In this document: one piece after another, positions 27,712 to 36,198 of the stretch | How the letters are laid out: every line of letters starts with the position of its first letter | How positions within the stretch are numbered: the stretch's first letter is position 1 | Assembly (NCBI RefSeq): GCF_900142235.1 | Contig: NZ_FRAE01000020.1 | Coordinates: 1 to 41,951 of the forward strand | DNA from: Tepidibacter formicigenes DSM 15518 | GTDB taxonomy: Bacteria > Bacillota > Clostridia > Peptostreptococcales > Peptostreptococcaceae | DNA: 41,951 nt | Reading direction: 5' to 3' | Position numbers and translations under genes: made by a program | The notes under the pieces: model-generated | What the model was told of the DNA's origin: nothing | Database searches by the model: none | The model's input: only the letters and a program-made list of their open reading frames with translations

Positions 27712-29013
27712 ATGGAAATATATAGAGTTGTTAAAGGAGATAGCCTTTATGATATTTCAAAAAAATACAACATTTCTATAGATGAAATTATAAAGGCTAA
27801 TGACCTTCCATATAATGATAAATTATCTGTTGGAATGAATCTTTTAATACCTTCAAAATCAACAGCATCTAATGAAGATTATTTTAATTACAAAGTGCAA
27901 GTTGGAGATTTTTTATATAAAATAGCTAAAAAATTTAAAGTAAATTATAAAGATATAATTGCTTTTAATAATTTAAAACCACCTTACGTAGTTTATCCTG
28001 GTCAAATTATTAAAATACCTAAAAAAAATAAAAAGAAATTAGTCTCAACTCTTCCTTTTTTTCAACCAGGAACTAAATATAAAAATTACTACGATTATAT
28101 AAAAGAAATATCTCCACAACTTACTTATATGGCAATATTCGATATAAGAACAAATAAAGATGGTAATTTAATAAGTGAAATACCTGAAGAATTAACAAAG
28201 TTTATTCTAGATAATAATATAAGCCCACTTCCTGTAATAACTAATTTTGATGGAGAAAATTTTAATAAAGATTTAGCAAGAGAAGTACTCACTAATAATA
28301 TGGACCTTTTAATTAAAAATATAGTAGATTTAACAGTAAAAGAAAACTATGGAGGAGTAATACTTGATTTTGAAAACCTATATCCAGAAGACAGAGATTT
28401 ATTTAATACTTTTGTAAAAAAATTATCTGAAAAGCTTCATGAAAAAAACAAAGTACTTGGAATGGCTATAGCTCCTAAATGGGAAGATTGGTCTGATAGA
28501 CCTTGGGTTGGATTTTTTGACTATGAAGAACTAGGAAAATACCTAGATATAGCATATCTTATGACCTATGAATGGGGATGGGTAGGAGGAGATCCTCAAC
28601 CTATAGCTCCACTACCTAATATGAAAAGAGTAATAGATTATGCTCTAACTAAAATGCCAAGTGACATAATATATATGGGAATGAATCTTTATGGATATAA
28701 CTGGCCTGTTTACAAATATAAACAAGAACCTGCTAAAACAGTAACTTTAAAAGATGCATATAAATTAGCTATAGATAACAATGCTCAAATTCTATGGAAC
28801 AATAAATCTAAGACTCCTTATTTTAAATATATAGACGAAAAAGGAGACCTTCGTGAAGTTCACTTTGAAGATGCTTTAAGTCAGCTTTATAAGCATGAAC
28901 TTGCAAAACAGCTTAATTTAGAAGGATTTGGTTACTGGGTGTTAAATACTAAAATTGCTCCTACTTGGTATATTCTAGATGAGTTATTTAAAGTTAAGAA
29001 GGTGATGCAATAA
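27712..29013 (+). CDS. sleL: SleL/YaaH-type spore cortex-lytic enzyme: two LysM plus glycoside hydrolase 18
   Basis: The 433-residue protein has two LysM domains (3-47 and 59-103) and a GH18 barrel (about 115-430). The catalytic block reads GGVILDFENL, keeping the acid Glu221 and Asp219; the first Asp of the chitinase DxxDxE is absent, as in YaaH/SleL N-acetylglucosaminidases. It probably acts on muramic-delta-lactam cortex fragments during germination. No signal peptide is seen, in line with assembly from the mother cell onto the spore. AGGAGGG precedes the ATG. Its stop overlaps the sleC start by one base. Confidence 0.85.
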   Translation: MEIYRVVKGDSLYDISKKYNISIDEIIKANDLPYNDKLSVGMNLLIPSKSTASNEDYFNYKVQVGDFLYKIAKKFKVNYKDIIAFNNLKPPYVVYPGQIIKIPKKNKKKLVSTLPFFQPGTKYKNYYDYIKEISPQLTYMAIFDIRTNKDGNLISEIPEELTKFILDNNISPLPVITNFDGENFNKDLAREVLTNNMDLLIKNIVDLTVKENYGGVILDFENLYPEDRDLFNTFVKKLSEKLHEKNKVLGMAIAPKWEDWSDRPWVGFFDYEELGKYLDIAYLMTYEWGWVGGDPQPIAPLPNMKRVIDYALTKMPSDIIYMGMNLYGYNWPVYKYKQEPAKTVTLKDAYKLAIDNNAQILWNNKSKTPYFKYIDEKGDLREVHFEDALSQLYKHELAKQLNLEGFGYWVLNTKIAPTWYILDELFKVKKVMQ

Positions 29014-30263
29014 TGACTGATGGTAGATTATTAGTTGAAGTTATAGATAAAAAAACTAAATCTCCAATACAAGATTGTAGAATTAATATATATACAAAGG
29101 ATACTGATACACAAAAAACTATAGCAGAAAATTTACCTACTGATATATCAGGTCAAACACCTATAATAGAACTTCCTGCTCCAGACTTAAAATATTCACA
29201 AAAACCTTCTGAAGTGAAGCCATGGAGTGATTATGTAGTTGAAGTTATTAAAGATGGCTATATAGATGTTATTGTAGATGGAGTTCAAATACTTCCAACC
29301 GAACTTGCTATACAACAAATAGAGTTGGTTAAAATTGAAAACACAAGATTTATGAGGCAAGATACAATGGTAATAACAATAGGCCCAAATACATTATGGG
29401 GAAATTATCCTCCAAAAATTCCAGAATCGCCTAATAAGGTTATACCTCCACCAACAGGATTTGTAGTACTTGATTATCCTCAAGTTCCAGAATTTGTAAT
29501 AGTCCACGATGGTGTTCCAGATGATTTTTCTGCTCCTAATTACTGGATAAGGTATAAAGATTATATAAAAAATGTAGCCTCATCAGAAATATACTCAACT
29601 TGGCCTATTAGCACTATTTATGCAAATGTATGTGCTATAGTATCATTTACATTAAACAGAGTATTTACTGAATGGTATAGAGGAAAAGGCAAAAACTTTA
29701 CAATTACCTCTTCAACAGCATATGATCATAAATTTATTTTCGGAAGAAATATATATCAAAATATAAGTCGAGTCGTAGATGATATATTTAATTTATATTT
29801 CAAAAGACCATCTAGTAGAAGACAGCCTCTTCTTGCTCAATACTGCGACGGAGTACAGGTCCAGTGCCCTACTTGGATGACTCAATGGGGAAGTAAGTAT
29901 CAAGGAGATTTAGGAAAATCTTATGATGAAATATTAAAATATTTTTATGGAGATGATATTGGATTTGACAAAGCACAAGTTGTATCTGGAGTACCTGTTT
30001 CATTTCCTGGATATACTTTAGGAATAGGCTCTAGTGGAAAACCTGTTAGAACAATTCAGCAACAATTAAATAGAATTGCTCAAAACTATCCAGCAATACC
30101 TAAAGTAAAAGTAGATGGAGTATATGGTAAAGGAACAGCTGATGCAGTTAAAAAATTCCAAGAAATATTTAGACTTCCTGTAACTGGAACAGTAGATTTT
30201 GCTACTTGGTATAGAATTTCTGACATATATGTAGCTGTAACTAAAATTGCAGAACTAAAATAA
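29013..30263 (+). CDS. sleC: spore cortex-lytic enzyme SleC (pro-form)
   Basis: SleC is a lytic transglycosylase that degrades spore cortex after Csp proteases remove its propeptide. The 416 residues show an N-terminal beta-rich pro-region (about 1-115, DGRLLVEVIDKKT...), a Pro-rich linker, a SpoIID-like catalytic region (about 170-325, with ASSEIYSTWP, SFTLNRVFTEWYR, TSSTAYDHKF and CDGVQVQCPTWMTQWGS) and a C-terminal PG_binding_1 domain (about 335-410). The call rests on strong resemblance to clostridial SleC as I remember it. AAGGTGATG before the ATG lies in sleL. The stop codon is part of the 139-bp element. Confidence 0.9.
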   Translation: MTDGRLLVEVIDKKTKSPIQDCRINIYTKDTDTQKTIAENLPTDISGQTPIIELPAPDLKYSQKPSEVKPWSDYVVEVIKDGYIDVIVDGVQILPTELAIQQIELVKIENTRFMRQDTMVITIGPNTLWGNYPPKIPESPNKVIPPPTGFVVLDYPQVPEFVIVHDGVPDDFSAPNYWIRYKDYIKNVASSEIYSTWPISTIYANVCAIVSFTLNRVFTEWYRGKGKNFTITSSTAYDHKFIFGRNIYQNISRVVDDIFNLYFKRPSSRRQPLLAQYCDGVQVQCPTWMTQWGSKYQGDLGKSYDEILKYFYGDDIGFDKAQVVSGVPVSFPGYTLGIGSSGKPVRTIQQQLNRIAQNYPAIPKVKVDGVYGKGTADAVKKFQEIFRLPVTGTVDFATWYRISDIYVAVTKIAELK

Positions 30264-30395
30264 AAAAATTCGCTTCATGCTATCGCATGGCTCATGTCGC
30301 CAACGAGTCCTAACGGACTCCGTTGCTCAAAATAGTTGATACTTTTATTCAGTTACCAAAGTTATCAACAGTTTAAAAAATTTATAGTTTCCTAT
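30257..30395 (+). repeat. 139-bp structured dispersed element, copy 2 (3' of sleC)
   Basis: It is the second copy of the element at 9467-9605 (138 of 139 bases identical), in inverted orientation on the chromosome but in the same sense relative to the gene before it. It begins inside the last codons of sleC (AAAATAA), so the element supplies the stop codon. It is followed by a terminator. The same three hairpins can form. Confidence 0.85.
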
Positions 30396-30401
30396 ACAAT
30401 A

Positions 30402-30447
30402 AAAAAATAGGAGAAGGGTTTAGTTTTATACCCTTACTCCTATTTTT
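30402..30447. terminator. terminator between converging sleC and csp genes
   Basis: AAAAATAGGAG.AGGGT pairs with ACCCTTACTCCTATTTTT, with one bulge. A-tracts and T-tracts on both sides suit both directions. Confidence 0.85.
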
Positions 30448-33400
30448 CATATATTTTCATCTTTAACCTGTCTAGAATAATTCCAATTAAATACAGATCT
30501 TATTTTTTCAAATGCTCTCCTTAAATTAAGAATTCCATATCCCCAAGATATATTAGGATATGTATCTCCTTCTCTCATATTAGTTCCTCTTATTAGGTAG
30601 GTTTTAACTTTTTGACTATAAAGCCTTGGATCATTTTCCTCTACAATTCCCCACTGTAAAAGTAGTGCTACTGCTCCCGCAGCATGAGCACCAGAAGCAC
30701 TTGTTCCTGTTAAGCTTCCATATCCACCGCCTGGAACAGTAGTCGTTATATTAACTCCAGGTGCTACTAAATCTGGTTTTATCCTATCATCTCTAGTTGG
30801 TCCTCTTGATGATGCTCTATATAAGCTATTGTCTTTATGATTATATGCTCCTACAGTTATTATTGCTTCTGCAGTGGCTGGAGTAACTATAGTTCCGTAA
30901 GGATCTGCCTTTAAGAATTCAGTTCCTTGTGATAGCAATACTTTATTAGGTAAATACATATCATATTTACCATCTACAATATAATCTCCATATAATCTTA
31001 TAATCCAAGTTCCAGGTTTTATATTGCTAAAGGAAATATATATAAACTCATCTCCTGTAAGCTCATCTGGAAATTTATATATAACATTTGTTTCTACACC
31101 TTCCATTGTAAACTTTACAAGTTCTGTTTCACTAAGTTTTGCAGGTATTTTTTCTATAGCATCTCCTGTTGGAGAAACAAAGCCTAAAGATATCCTATCT
31201 GGCTTTCTACCCCAAATATAAACATCTAAATCTCCTTGATTTTCTCCAACTCTAAGTTCTACTTCTTGAACTTCCCCAGTATTATTAAATTTTCCACTAT
31301 AATGAGTCTTTGTATCTCCTTCATTTCCAGCACCTGCTACAGCTATAATTCCTCTATTTCTAGTTAATTCATATATATAATTTTCTATCATAGATTTACC
31401 ATCATGACTTCCTTCATTTGTTCCTAAAGATATATTTATAACCAGTGGCATTTTAAGCTCTAATGCTTTTTCATATGCATATTTAATTCCAAGCATTAAA
31501 TCAGCAGAATTATAATACCCTTCATCATCTCTTAATTTTACAACTACAAACTCACTATCAGGAGCAACTCCTACATATTTTTCATCTGCTCTTCCTCTTG
31601 ATCCTATTATTCCTGCAACCCTTGTTCCATGGCCAGTTTCATCCTTTGTCTCTAATTTTTCACCAGTTTTAATTGCTTCATTTATTTCTTCTCTTGTATA
31701 TTCTCTTCCAGATATAAATCCTTCTGGTGGGTTTCCCTCTAAAGTTTGATCCCAAATACTTACTATTTTAGAAGTATCATCTTCATATATAAAATCAGGA
31801 TGAGAATAATCTATTCCCGAATCAATTATAGCTACCAAAACCCCCCTTCCCGTTAGAGGGATGTATGGATGATTGTGAAAAAATTTAGCCCCAATTTCTT
31901 CTACACTAGTGTCTATAAGTGGTACCATTTTATAAGGTTTTTTTATGCAAACTATATTATCTATTTCTTCTACTAGTATTTCTACATTAAAATCATCTGG
32001 TACATATATTACTGCATATCTATCATCTATCATTTGAACTTTTTCTATTCCCATTTGACCTAATTCTTCTTTTATATCCCCTTGATATTCTATTACATAT
32101 TCCTTCAAATTATTATCTTCCTTTCTATATAAATCTCTAAAATTAGCCAGATTAATATTTTTTAAATTTAGCTTTCCATAACCCCAAATTGAATCTGGAT
32201 ATTTTAAAAATTCCTTATCTCTTACTGCATTTTTTAAAAGAAGTGCTTTTATTCTATCACCATATAAAAATGGGTCATTTTTATCTACTATTCCCCACTC
32301 CATCAAAAGCGCTAAGCTTCCAGTTACATGAGGAGCTGCCATACTAGTTCCAGAAAGTGCTCCAACTCCTCCCCCTGGAATACTTGATACTATTTCTTCT
32401 CCAGGAGCTACTATATCTGGTTTTACAACCTTTCTATCTATATCTCCTCTTCCTGAAAATACAGAAGAAGTACCTTTATTATAATCATAGCTTCCTACCG
32501 AAATAACTCTTTTAGAAGTTGCTGGAGTAGTTATTGTAAGGTTTAAATTTGAATCTAAAAATTTTGTATCTCTACTTAACTTTTCAGATATAGGTAAATA
32601 TATATCTACATCTCCTTCAACTATCTCCTTTGCATCTAAAGTTATTTTCCATATACCTTCTTGTATATAAGGATTACCTTTTAATTCAATTACTGCTTTT
32701 TCTCTTAGTGTATATGGAGTAGCTGAAACAAAAAATGCTCTCATATTTGTGTTGCCAAGTATCATATTTATTTCTCCAGTATTTTTATCAATACTAGGGC
32801 TAGATACGCCTGAAGGATTTTGAATTGAAAAACTAAAATCATCAGAGAATTTTTTCCAAATTTCAATTCTTAAATTTCTTTCTCCTGATCCTACAGAAAA
32901 CTCAATAGGCTTTAACATATTATCTTGAAGCTTTACATACTTATGATGAGATTTATCTCCTTCATTTCCAGATGCAACAACTATAGATGTTTTCCATCTT
33001 AAAGCCATTTCATCTAAATACTCTTCAAATAATGAAGTTCCGTCATGAGGTCCTTCATTAGTACCATAACTTATATTTATAACTACAGGCCTTCCTAAAC
33101 TTTCTGCTTTATCTATTATGTATTTTACAGCTCTCATAAACTCAGTAGTTCTTGCAAAAGACTCTATACCTTTAGTCCCTACTTTAACAGCTATAATATC
33201 AGAATTTGGAGCAATAGTTGATGCAATACCTGACACATGTGTGCCATGGCCTATCTGATCAAAAAAAGGAATATCTTCTCCTTTTAATGCATTATTAATA
33301 TCTTCACTAGTATATTCATATCCACTTGTAAAACCCTCTGGAGGATTTCCTTCTCTTGTTTGATCCCATATACTTATTATTTTAGATGTACCATCTTCCT

Positions 33401-33710
33401 TTATAAAAAATGGATGCTTATAATCTATACCAGAATCAATAATTCCAAGAATCACTCCATCTCCAGTAAGTCCCGTTTTATCTTTAAAAGAATCAACTCC
33501 ACTAGCTTCAAAACTTGTAAGGCTTGGTCCTAATATAAATGGTCTTTCTATATACTCTATTTCTTCATAATCAAGAAGTTTATTTACATCACTTTCTTCT
33601 TTTAAAGTAATTATTGCAAATCTTTCATTCAATACTTCAACTTCTACACCCATTTCTTCTTTTAATTTATCTAGACTTCCATGGTATTTTACAATAACCT
33701 CAAAATTCAA
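30447..33710 (-). CDS. cspBA: double subtilisin-like germination protease, CspBA-type fusion
   Basis: The 1087-residue protein is a tandem of two units, each with a ~75-residue prodomain and a subtilase domain interrupted by a jellyroll-like insert. Unit 1 has Asp92 (IIDSGID), His155 (GHGTHVSG), Asn249 (ASGNEG) and Ser456 (GTSMAAPH). Unit 2 has Asp630, His694 (GHGTRVAG), Asn796 (GAGNEG) and Ser1004 (GTSASGAH). Both triads are therefore present, although the unit 2 Ser context lacks the usual Met-Ala-x-Pro. In C. difficile CspBA the second domain is an inactive pseudoprotease (established knowledge). It probably activates the SleC encoded beside it. Start TTG at 33710 with GGGGGTGA upstream. 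Confidence 0.92.
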   Translation of the reverse strand: MNFEVIVKYHGSLDKLKEEMGVEVEVLNERFAIITLKEESDVNKLLDYEEIEYIERPFILGPSLTSFEASGVDSFKDKTGLTGDGVILGIIDSGIDYKHPFFIKEDGTSKIISIWDQTREGNPPEGFTSGYEYTSEDINNALKGEDIPFFDQIGHGTHVSGIASTIAPNSDIIAVKVGTKGIESFARTTEFMRAVKYIIDKAESLGRPVVINISYGTNEGPHDGTSLFEEYLDEMALRWKTSIVVASGNEGDKSHHKYVKLQDNMLKPIEFSVGSGERNLRIEIWKKFSDDFSFSIQNPSGVSSPSIDKNTGEINMILGNTNMRAFFVSATPYTLREKAVIELKGNPYIQEGIWKITLDAKEIVEGDVDIYLPISEKLSRDTKFLDSNLNLTITTPATSKRVISVGSYDYNKGTSSVFSGRGDIDRKVVKPDIVAPGEEIVSSIPGGGVGALSGTSMAAPHVTGSLALLMEWGIVDKNDPFLYGDRIKALLLKNAVRDKEFLKYPDSIWGYGKLNLKNINLANFRDLYRKEDNNLKEYVIEYQGDIKEELGQMGIEKVQMIDDRYAVIYVPDDFNVEILVEEIDNIVCIKKPYKMVPLIDTSVEEIGAKFFHNHPYIPLTGRGVLVAIIDSGIDYSHPDFIYEDDTSKIVSIWDQTLEGNPPEGFISGREYTREEINEAIKTGEKLETKDETGHGTRVAGIIGSRGRADEKYVGVAPDSEFVVVKLRDDEGYYNSADLMLGIKYAYEKALELKMPLVINISLGTNEGSHDGKSMIENYIYELTRNRGIIAVAGAGNEGDTKTHYSGKFNNTGEVQEVELRVGENQGDLDVYIWGRKPDRISLGFVSPTGDAIEKIPAKLSETELVKFTMEGVETNVIYKFPDELTGDEFIYISFSNIKPGTWIIRLYGDYIVDGKYDMYLPNKVLLSQGTEFLKADPYGTIVTPATAEAIITVGAYNHKDNSLYRASSRGPTRDDRIKPDLVAPGVNITTTVPGGGYGSLTGTSASGAHAAGAVALLLQWGIVEENDPRLYSQKVKTYLIRGTNMREGDTYPNISWGYGILNLRRAFEKIRSVFNWNYSRQVKDENI

Positions 33711-33845
33711 TTTATCACCCCCTTTATAATTCTATGTATTAAAAGCTTTTAAATTTATTATTTTAGGATATAAATATATATATTTATAAATAAAAAAGTA
33801 GCTACTAATTAAAAATGTGAAATATATGTATATTAAATTTAAGGT

Positions 33846-33874
33846 TTGACAATAATTTATATATATGGTATTAT
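33846..33874 (+). promoter_or_regulatory. sigma-A promoter of the cold-shock gene
   Basis: TTGACA and TATTAT are separated by exactly 17 bases. The start point should lie near 33881, where GTAAC-AAT-GTTAC can form a small hairpin at the 5' end of the RNA. Confidence 0.8.
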
Positions 33875-33923
33875 GAATTAGTAACAATGTTACAGAATAT
33901 AATTTTTTTGGAGGATTTTTTAA

Positions 33924-34124
33924 ATGAAAACAGGAATAGTTAAATGGTTCAACAGCGAAAAAGGATTTGGATTTATCACTGTAGATGGTGGAGATGATGT
34001 ATTCGTACATTTCTCAGCAATCCAAGGAGAAGGATTTAAATCATTAGAAGAAGGTCAAAAGGTTGAATTCGAAGTAACTGAAGGACCTAAAGGACCTCAA
34101 GCTGCTAACGTAGTTAAATTATAA
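33924..34124 (+). CDS. cold-shock domain protein
   Basis: The 66-residue protein is one complete cold-shock domain with RNP1 KGFGFITV (13-20) and RNP2 VFVHF (26-30), a small single-strand nucleic-acid binding protein and RNA chaperone. ATG has GGAGG eight bases upstream, a consensus promoter and its own terminator. Codon use is more regular than in neighbours, as for a highly expressed gene. Confidence 0.97.
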   Translation: MKTGIVKWFNSEKGFGFITVDGGDDVFVHFSAIQGEGFKSLEEGQKVEFEVTEGPKGPQAANVVKL

Positions 34125-34164
34125 TCGATAGTTATATATTGTTAATATATATATTGATTTTTAC

Positions 34165-34193
34165 AAAGGCACTAGATTTTTCTAGTGCCTTTT
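34165..34193 (+). terminator. terminator of the cold-shock gene
   Basis: AAAGGCACTAGA pairs with TCTAGTGCCTTTT, a perfect 12-bp stem with a T-run. Confidence 0.92.
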
Positions 34194-34222
34194 GTGATTT
34201 CAAAAATAATAAGAAATAAAAA

Positions 34223-34252
34223 ACAGTCACTTAATTTAAACTAAGTGACTGT
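34223..34252 (-). terminator. terminator of the Na/Pi cotransporter gene
   Basis: ACAGTCACTTA pairs with TAAGTGACTGT; on the minus strand it is followed by TTTTTTA. Confidence 0.9.
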
Positions 34253-34259
34253 CCCTTTA

Positions 34260-35891
34260 TTAGTTTATTTTATTTGTACTTGCATCTATAACGGCTTTAG
34301 CTATATTCGAAGCATGATCTCCTATTCTTTCCATATTACTAATTAAATCTAAGTAAATTATCCCTGACTCAGTATTACATATATTATTGTTTAATCTATA
34401 TATATGATTTTTTCTATATGATTTTTCCATTTCATCTATTTGCTCTTCTAATTTTATTACATTGAATGCTAGATTTCTATCTCCATTTTTCATAGCTTTT
34501 AATGAATATTTATATGCATTCATAACTTTATCAAACATTACTTTTAAATCTTCTAATGCACTATCTGAAAACGGTAAATCTTTTTCTATAACCTCCATAG
34601 CAAGTTCTGCTATATTATCCGCATGGTCTCCTACTCTTTCTATATCATTTATAGTATGAAATAGCCCATCTACTATTTCTCTATTTCCAACAGATACAGA
34701 TTTATTTGATAATTTTATAATATACTCCATTATTGCTTTTTCTAAATCATTTACTATTCTTTCTTTTTCAAATGTTTCATATACACTCTTCTTAGACTTA
34801 TTAAAGAAACCATTCATTGCGCTCTCAAATGATTCTCCAGCTTTTTTACCCATTCTTAAGCTTTCTCTTATTGTATTAGCAACAGCAATTGATGGAGTTT
34901 CAAGTATTCTTTCATCTATATACTTTGTTAGTTTATGTTCTACTACTTCATCATCTTTTTCTGGTATTATTGTCATAGCTATTTTAACTAAAAGCATAGC
35001 AAACGGGAATTGAATAATAACATTTATAATATTAAAAAATGTATGAGCATTTGCTATCTGTCTTGTAACATCTACTGGATTAAGTTTTGTTACCAAACTT
35101 GTTATTGGATTAGTTAATACAAACGCAAATAAAGTAGTTCCTATAATATTGAATGTTAAGTGCATAATAGCTGCTCTTTTAGCATTCTTACTTGCACCTA
35201 TACTTGAAAGCAGTGCCGTAACACAAGTTCCAATATTTTCTCCATAAAGAATTGGAAGTGCAGATGATAAAGGCATTAAACCTTCAGACGCAAGTGCTAA
35301 AAGTATACCCATAGATGCACTAGAACTTTGAACTATTACTGTTAAACCAAATCCCATTAAAATTCCTAAGAAAGGATTATGCCCAAAGCTAACCAACATA
35401 TTTGTAAATGCTGGAACTTCCCTCAAAGGCTTAACAGCATGTTTCATAAAATCCATACCTATAAATAATATACCAAATCCTATTAATATCTCAGCAATTT
35501 GTTTGTTTTTTTCTTTGGAAGAAAATAAGTATATTATCATACCTATCCCTACAGCTACTGGAGCCATATCCGTTAGTTTAAAAGATACAAGCTGTGCCGT
35601 AACTGTAGTTCCAATATTTGCTCCCATTATAACTCCAACTGCTTGAGTTAATTTCATAATACCTGCGTTTACGAATCCAACCACCATAACTGTAGTTGCA
35701 CTACTACTTTGAATAATAGCTGTAACAAGTGTTCCAACTAGAACTCCCATAAATCTATTACTAGTTAAAAGTTCAATTGTCTTTTTAAGCTTTTCTCCAG
35801 CTGCCTTTTGCAGCCCAGATCCCATTAAGTTCATTCCATACAAAAATAATCCAAGGCCACCTATAATTCCTAATGCTATTTTAATAGCCAT
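34260..35891 (-). CDS. Na+/phosphate cotransporter family protein with PhoU-like tail
   Basis: The 543-residue protein has the inverted repeat of Na/Pi cotransporters, each marked by a QSSSA motif (IIQSSSATT near 62 and IVQSSSASMG near 187), eight or more membrane helices (to about 310) and a C-terminal PhoU-like helical domain (about 345-540, with ERVGDHADNIAE and ERIGDHASNIAK). It likely imports phosphate with Na+. It is a single gene with its own terminator. An array of 11-bp-spaced TTAAC repeats upstream suggests control by a PhoP-type regulator. ATG with GGAGG eight bases upstream. Confidence 0.92.
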   Translation of the reverse strand: MAIKIALGIIGGLGLFLYGMNLMGSGLQKAAGEKLKKTIELLTSNRFMGVLVGTLVTAIIQSSSATTVMVVGFVNAGIMKLTQAVGVIMGANIGTTVTAQLVSFKLTDMAPVAVGIGMIIYLFSSKEKNKQIAEILIGFGILFIGMDFMKHAVKPLREVPAFTNMLVSFGHNPFLGILMGFGLTVIVQSSSASMGILLALASEGLMPLSSALPILYGENIGTCVTALLSSIGASKNAKRAAIMHLTFNIIGTTLFAFVLTNPITSLVTKLNPVDVTRQIANAHTFFNIINVIIQFPFAMLLVKIAMTIIPEKDDEVVEHKLTKYIDERILETPSIAVANTIRESLRMGKKAGESFESAMNGFFNKSKKSVYETFEKERIVNDLEKAIMEYIIKLSNKSVSVGNREIVDGLFHTINDIERVGDHADNIAELAMEVIEKDLPFSDSALEDLKVMFDKVMNAYKYSLKAMKNGDRNLAFNVIKLEEQIDEMEKSYRKNHIYRLNNNICNTESGIIYLDLISNMERIGDHASNIAKAVIDASTNKIN

Positions 35892-35950
35892 GTTATGTAA
35901 TCCTCCTTGTTTTTTTTAGTTAGTAATATTAAAATTCCGACATTTTTAAT

Positions 35951-36065
35951 ATTATCAAAATATACTATCCTAAATGTTAAGTTTAGGTTAAAAATAAGTT
36001 AAGAATGAGTAAAAAAAATTATCAATAAGTTAAGTTAAAGCCAAAAATGGTTAAATTTAGGTTAA
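35951..36065 (-). promoter_or_regulatory. Pho-box-like repeat array and promoter of the Na/Pi gene
   Basis: On the minus strand TTAAC occurs at 36065-36061, 36054-36050, 36038-36034, 36033-36029, 36002-35998, 35991-35987 and 35980-35976. The last three are exactly 11 bases apart, as are the first two. The final TTAACA (35980-35975) lies 18 bases before GATAAT (35956-35951) and could be the -35. The pattern resembles PhoP/PhoB direct-repeat sites; the regulator gene is not in the window. Confidence 0.65.
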
Positions 36066-36112
36066 GAATATAGTTAGCTTTAATATTATTTGTATATAGC
36101 CAAAGAATATGT

Positions 36113-36190
36113 ATTTAACTCAACCAAACAAAAGTAGGAGTTCTTTAATTATAATTAAAGAACTCCTACTTTTGTTTGGTTGAGTTAAAT
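36113..36190. repeat. perfect 78-bp palindrome
   Basis: Two 39-bp arms are exact reverse complements with no spacer (centre between 36151 and 36152), starting ATTTAACTCAACC and ending GGTTGAGTTAAAT. It begins eight bases beyond the nhaC stop. On the plus strand it is followed by TATTTTTT; no gene on that strand ends here. On the minus strand there is no T-run after it. It could stop nhaC transcription by folding, or be a palindromic mobile remnant. Confidence 0.9.
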
Positions 36191-36198
36191 TATTTTTT

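Noticed and set aside
33732-34010. 92-residue minus-strand open frame overlapping the cold-shock gene
   Set aside because: It covers the promoter and 5' half of a clear cold-shock gene and has no protein-like features.
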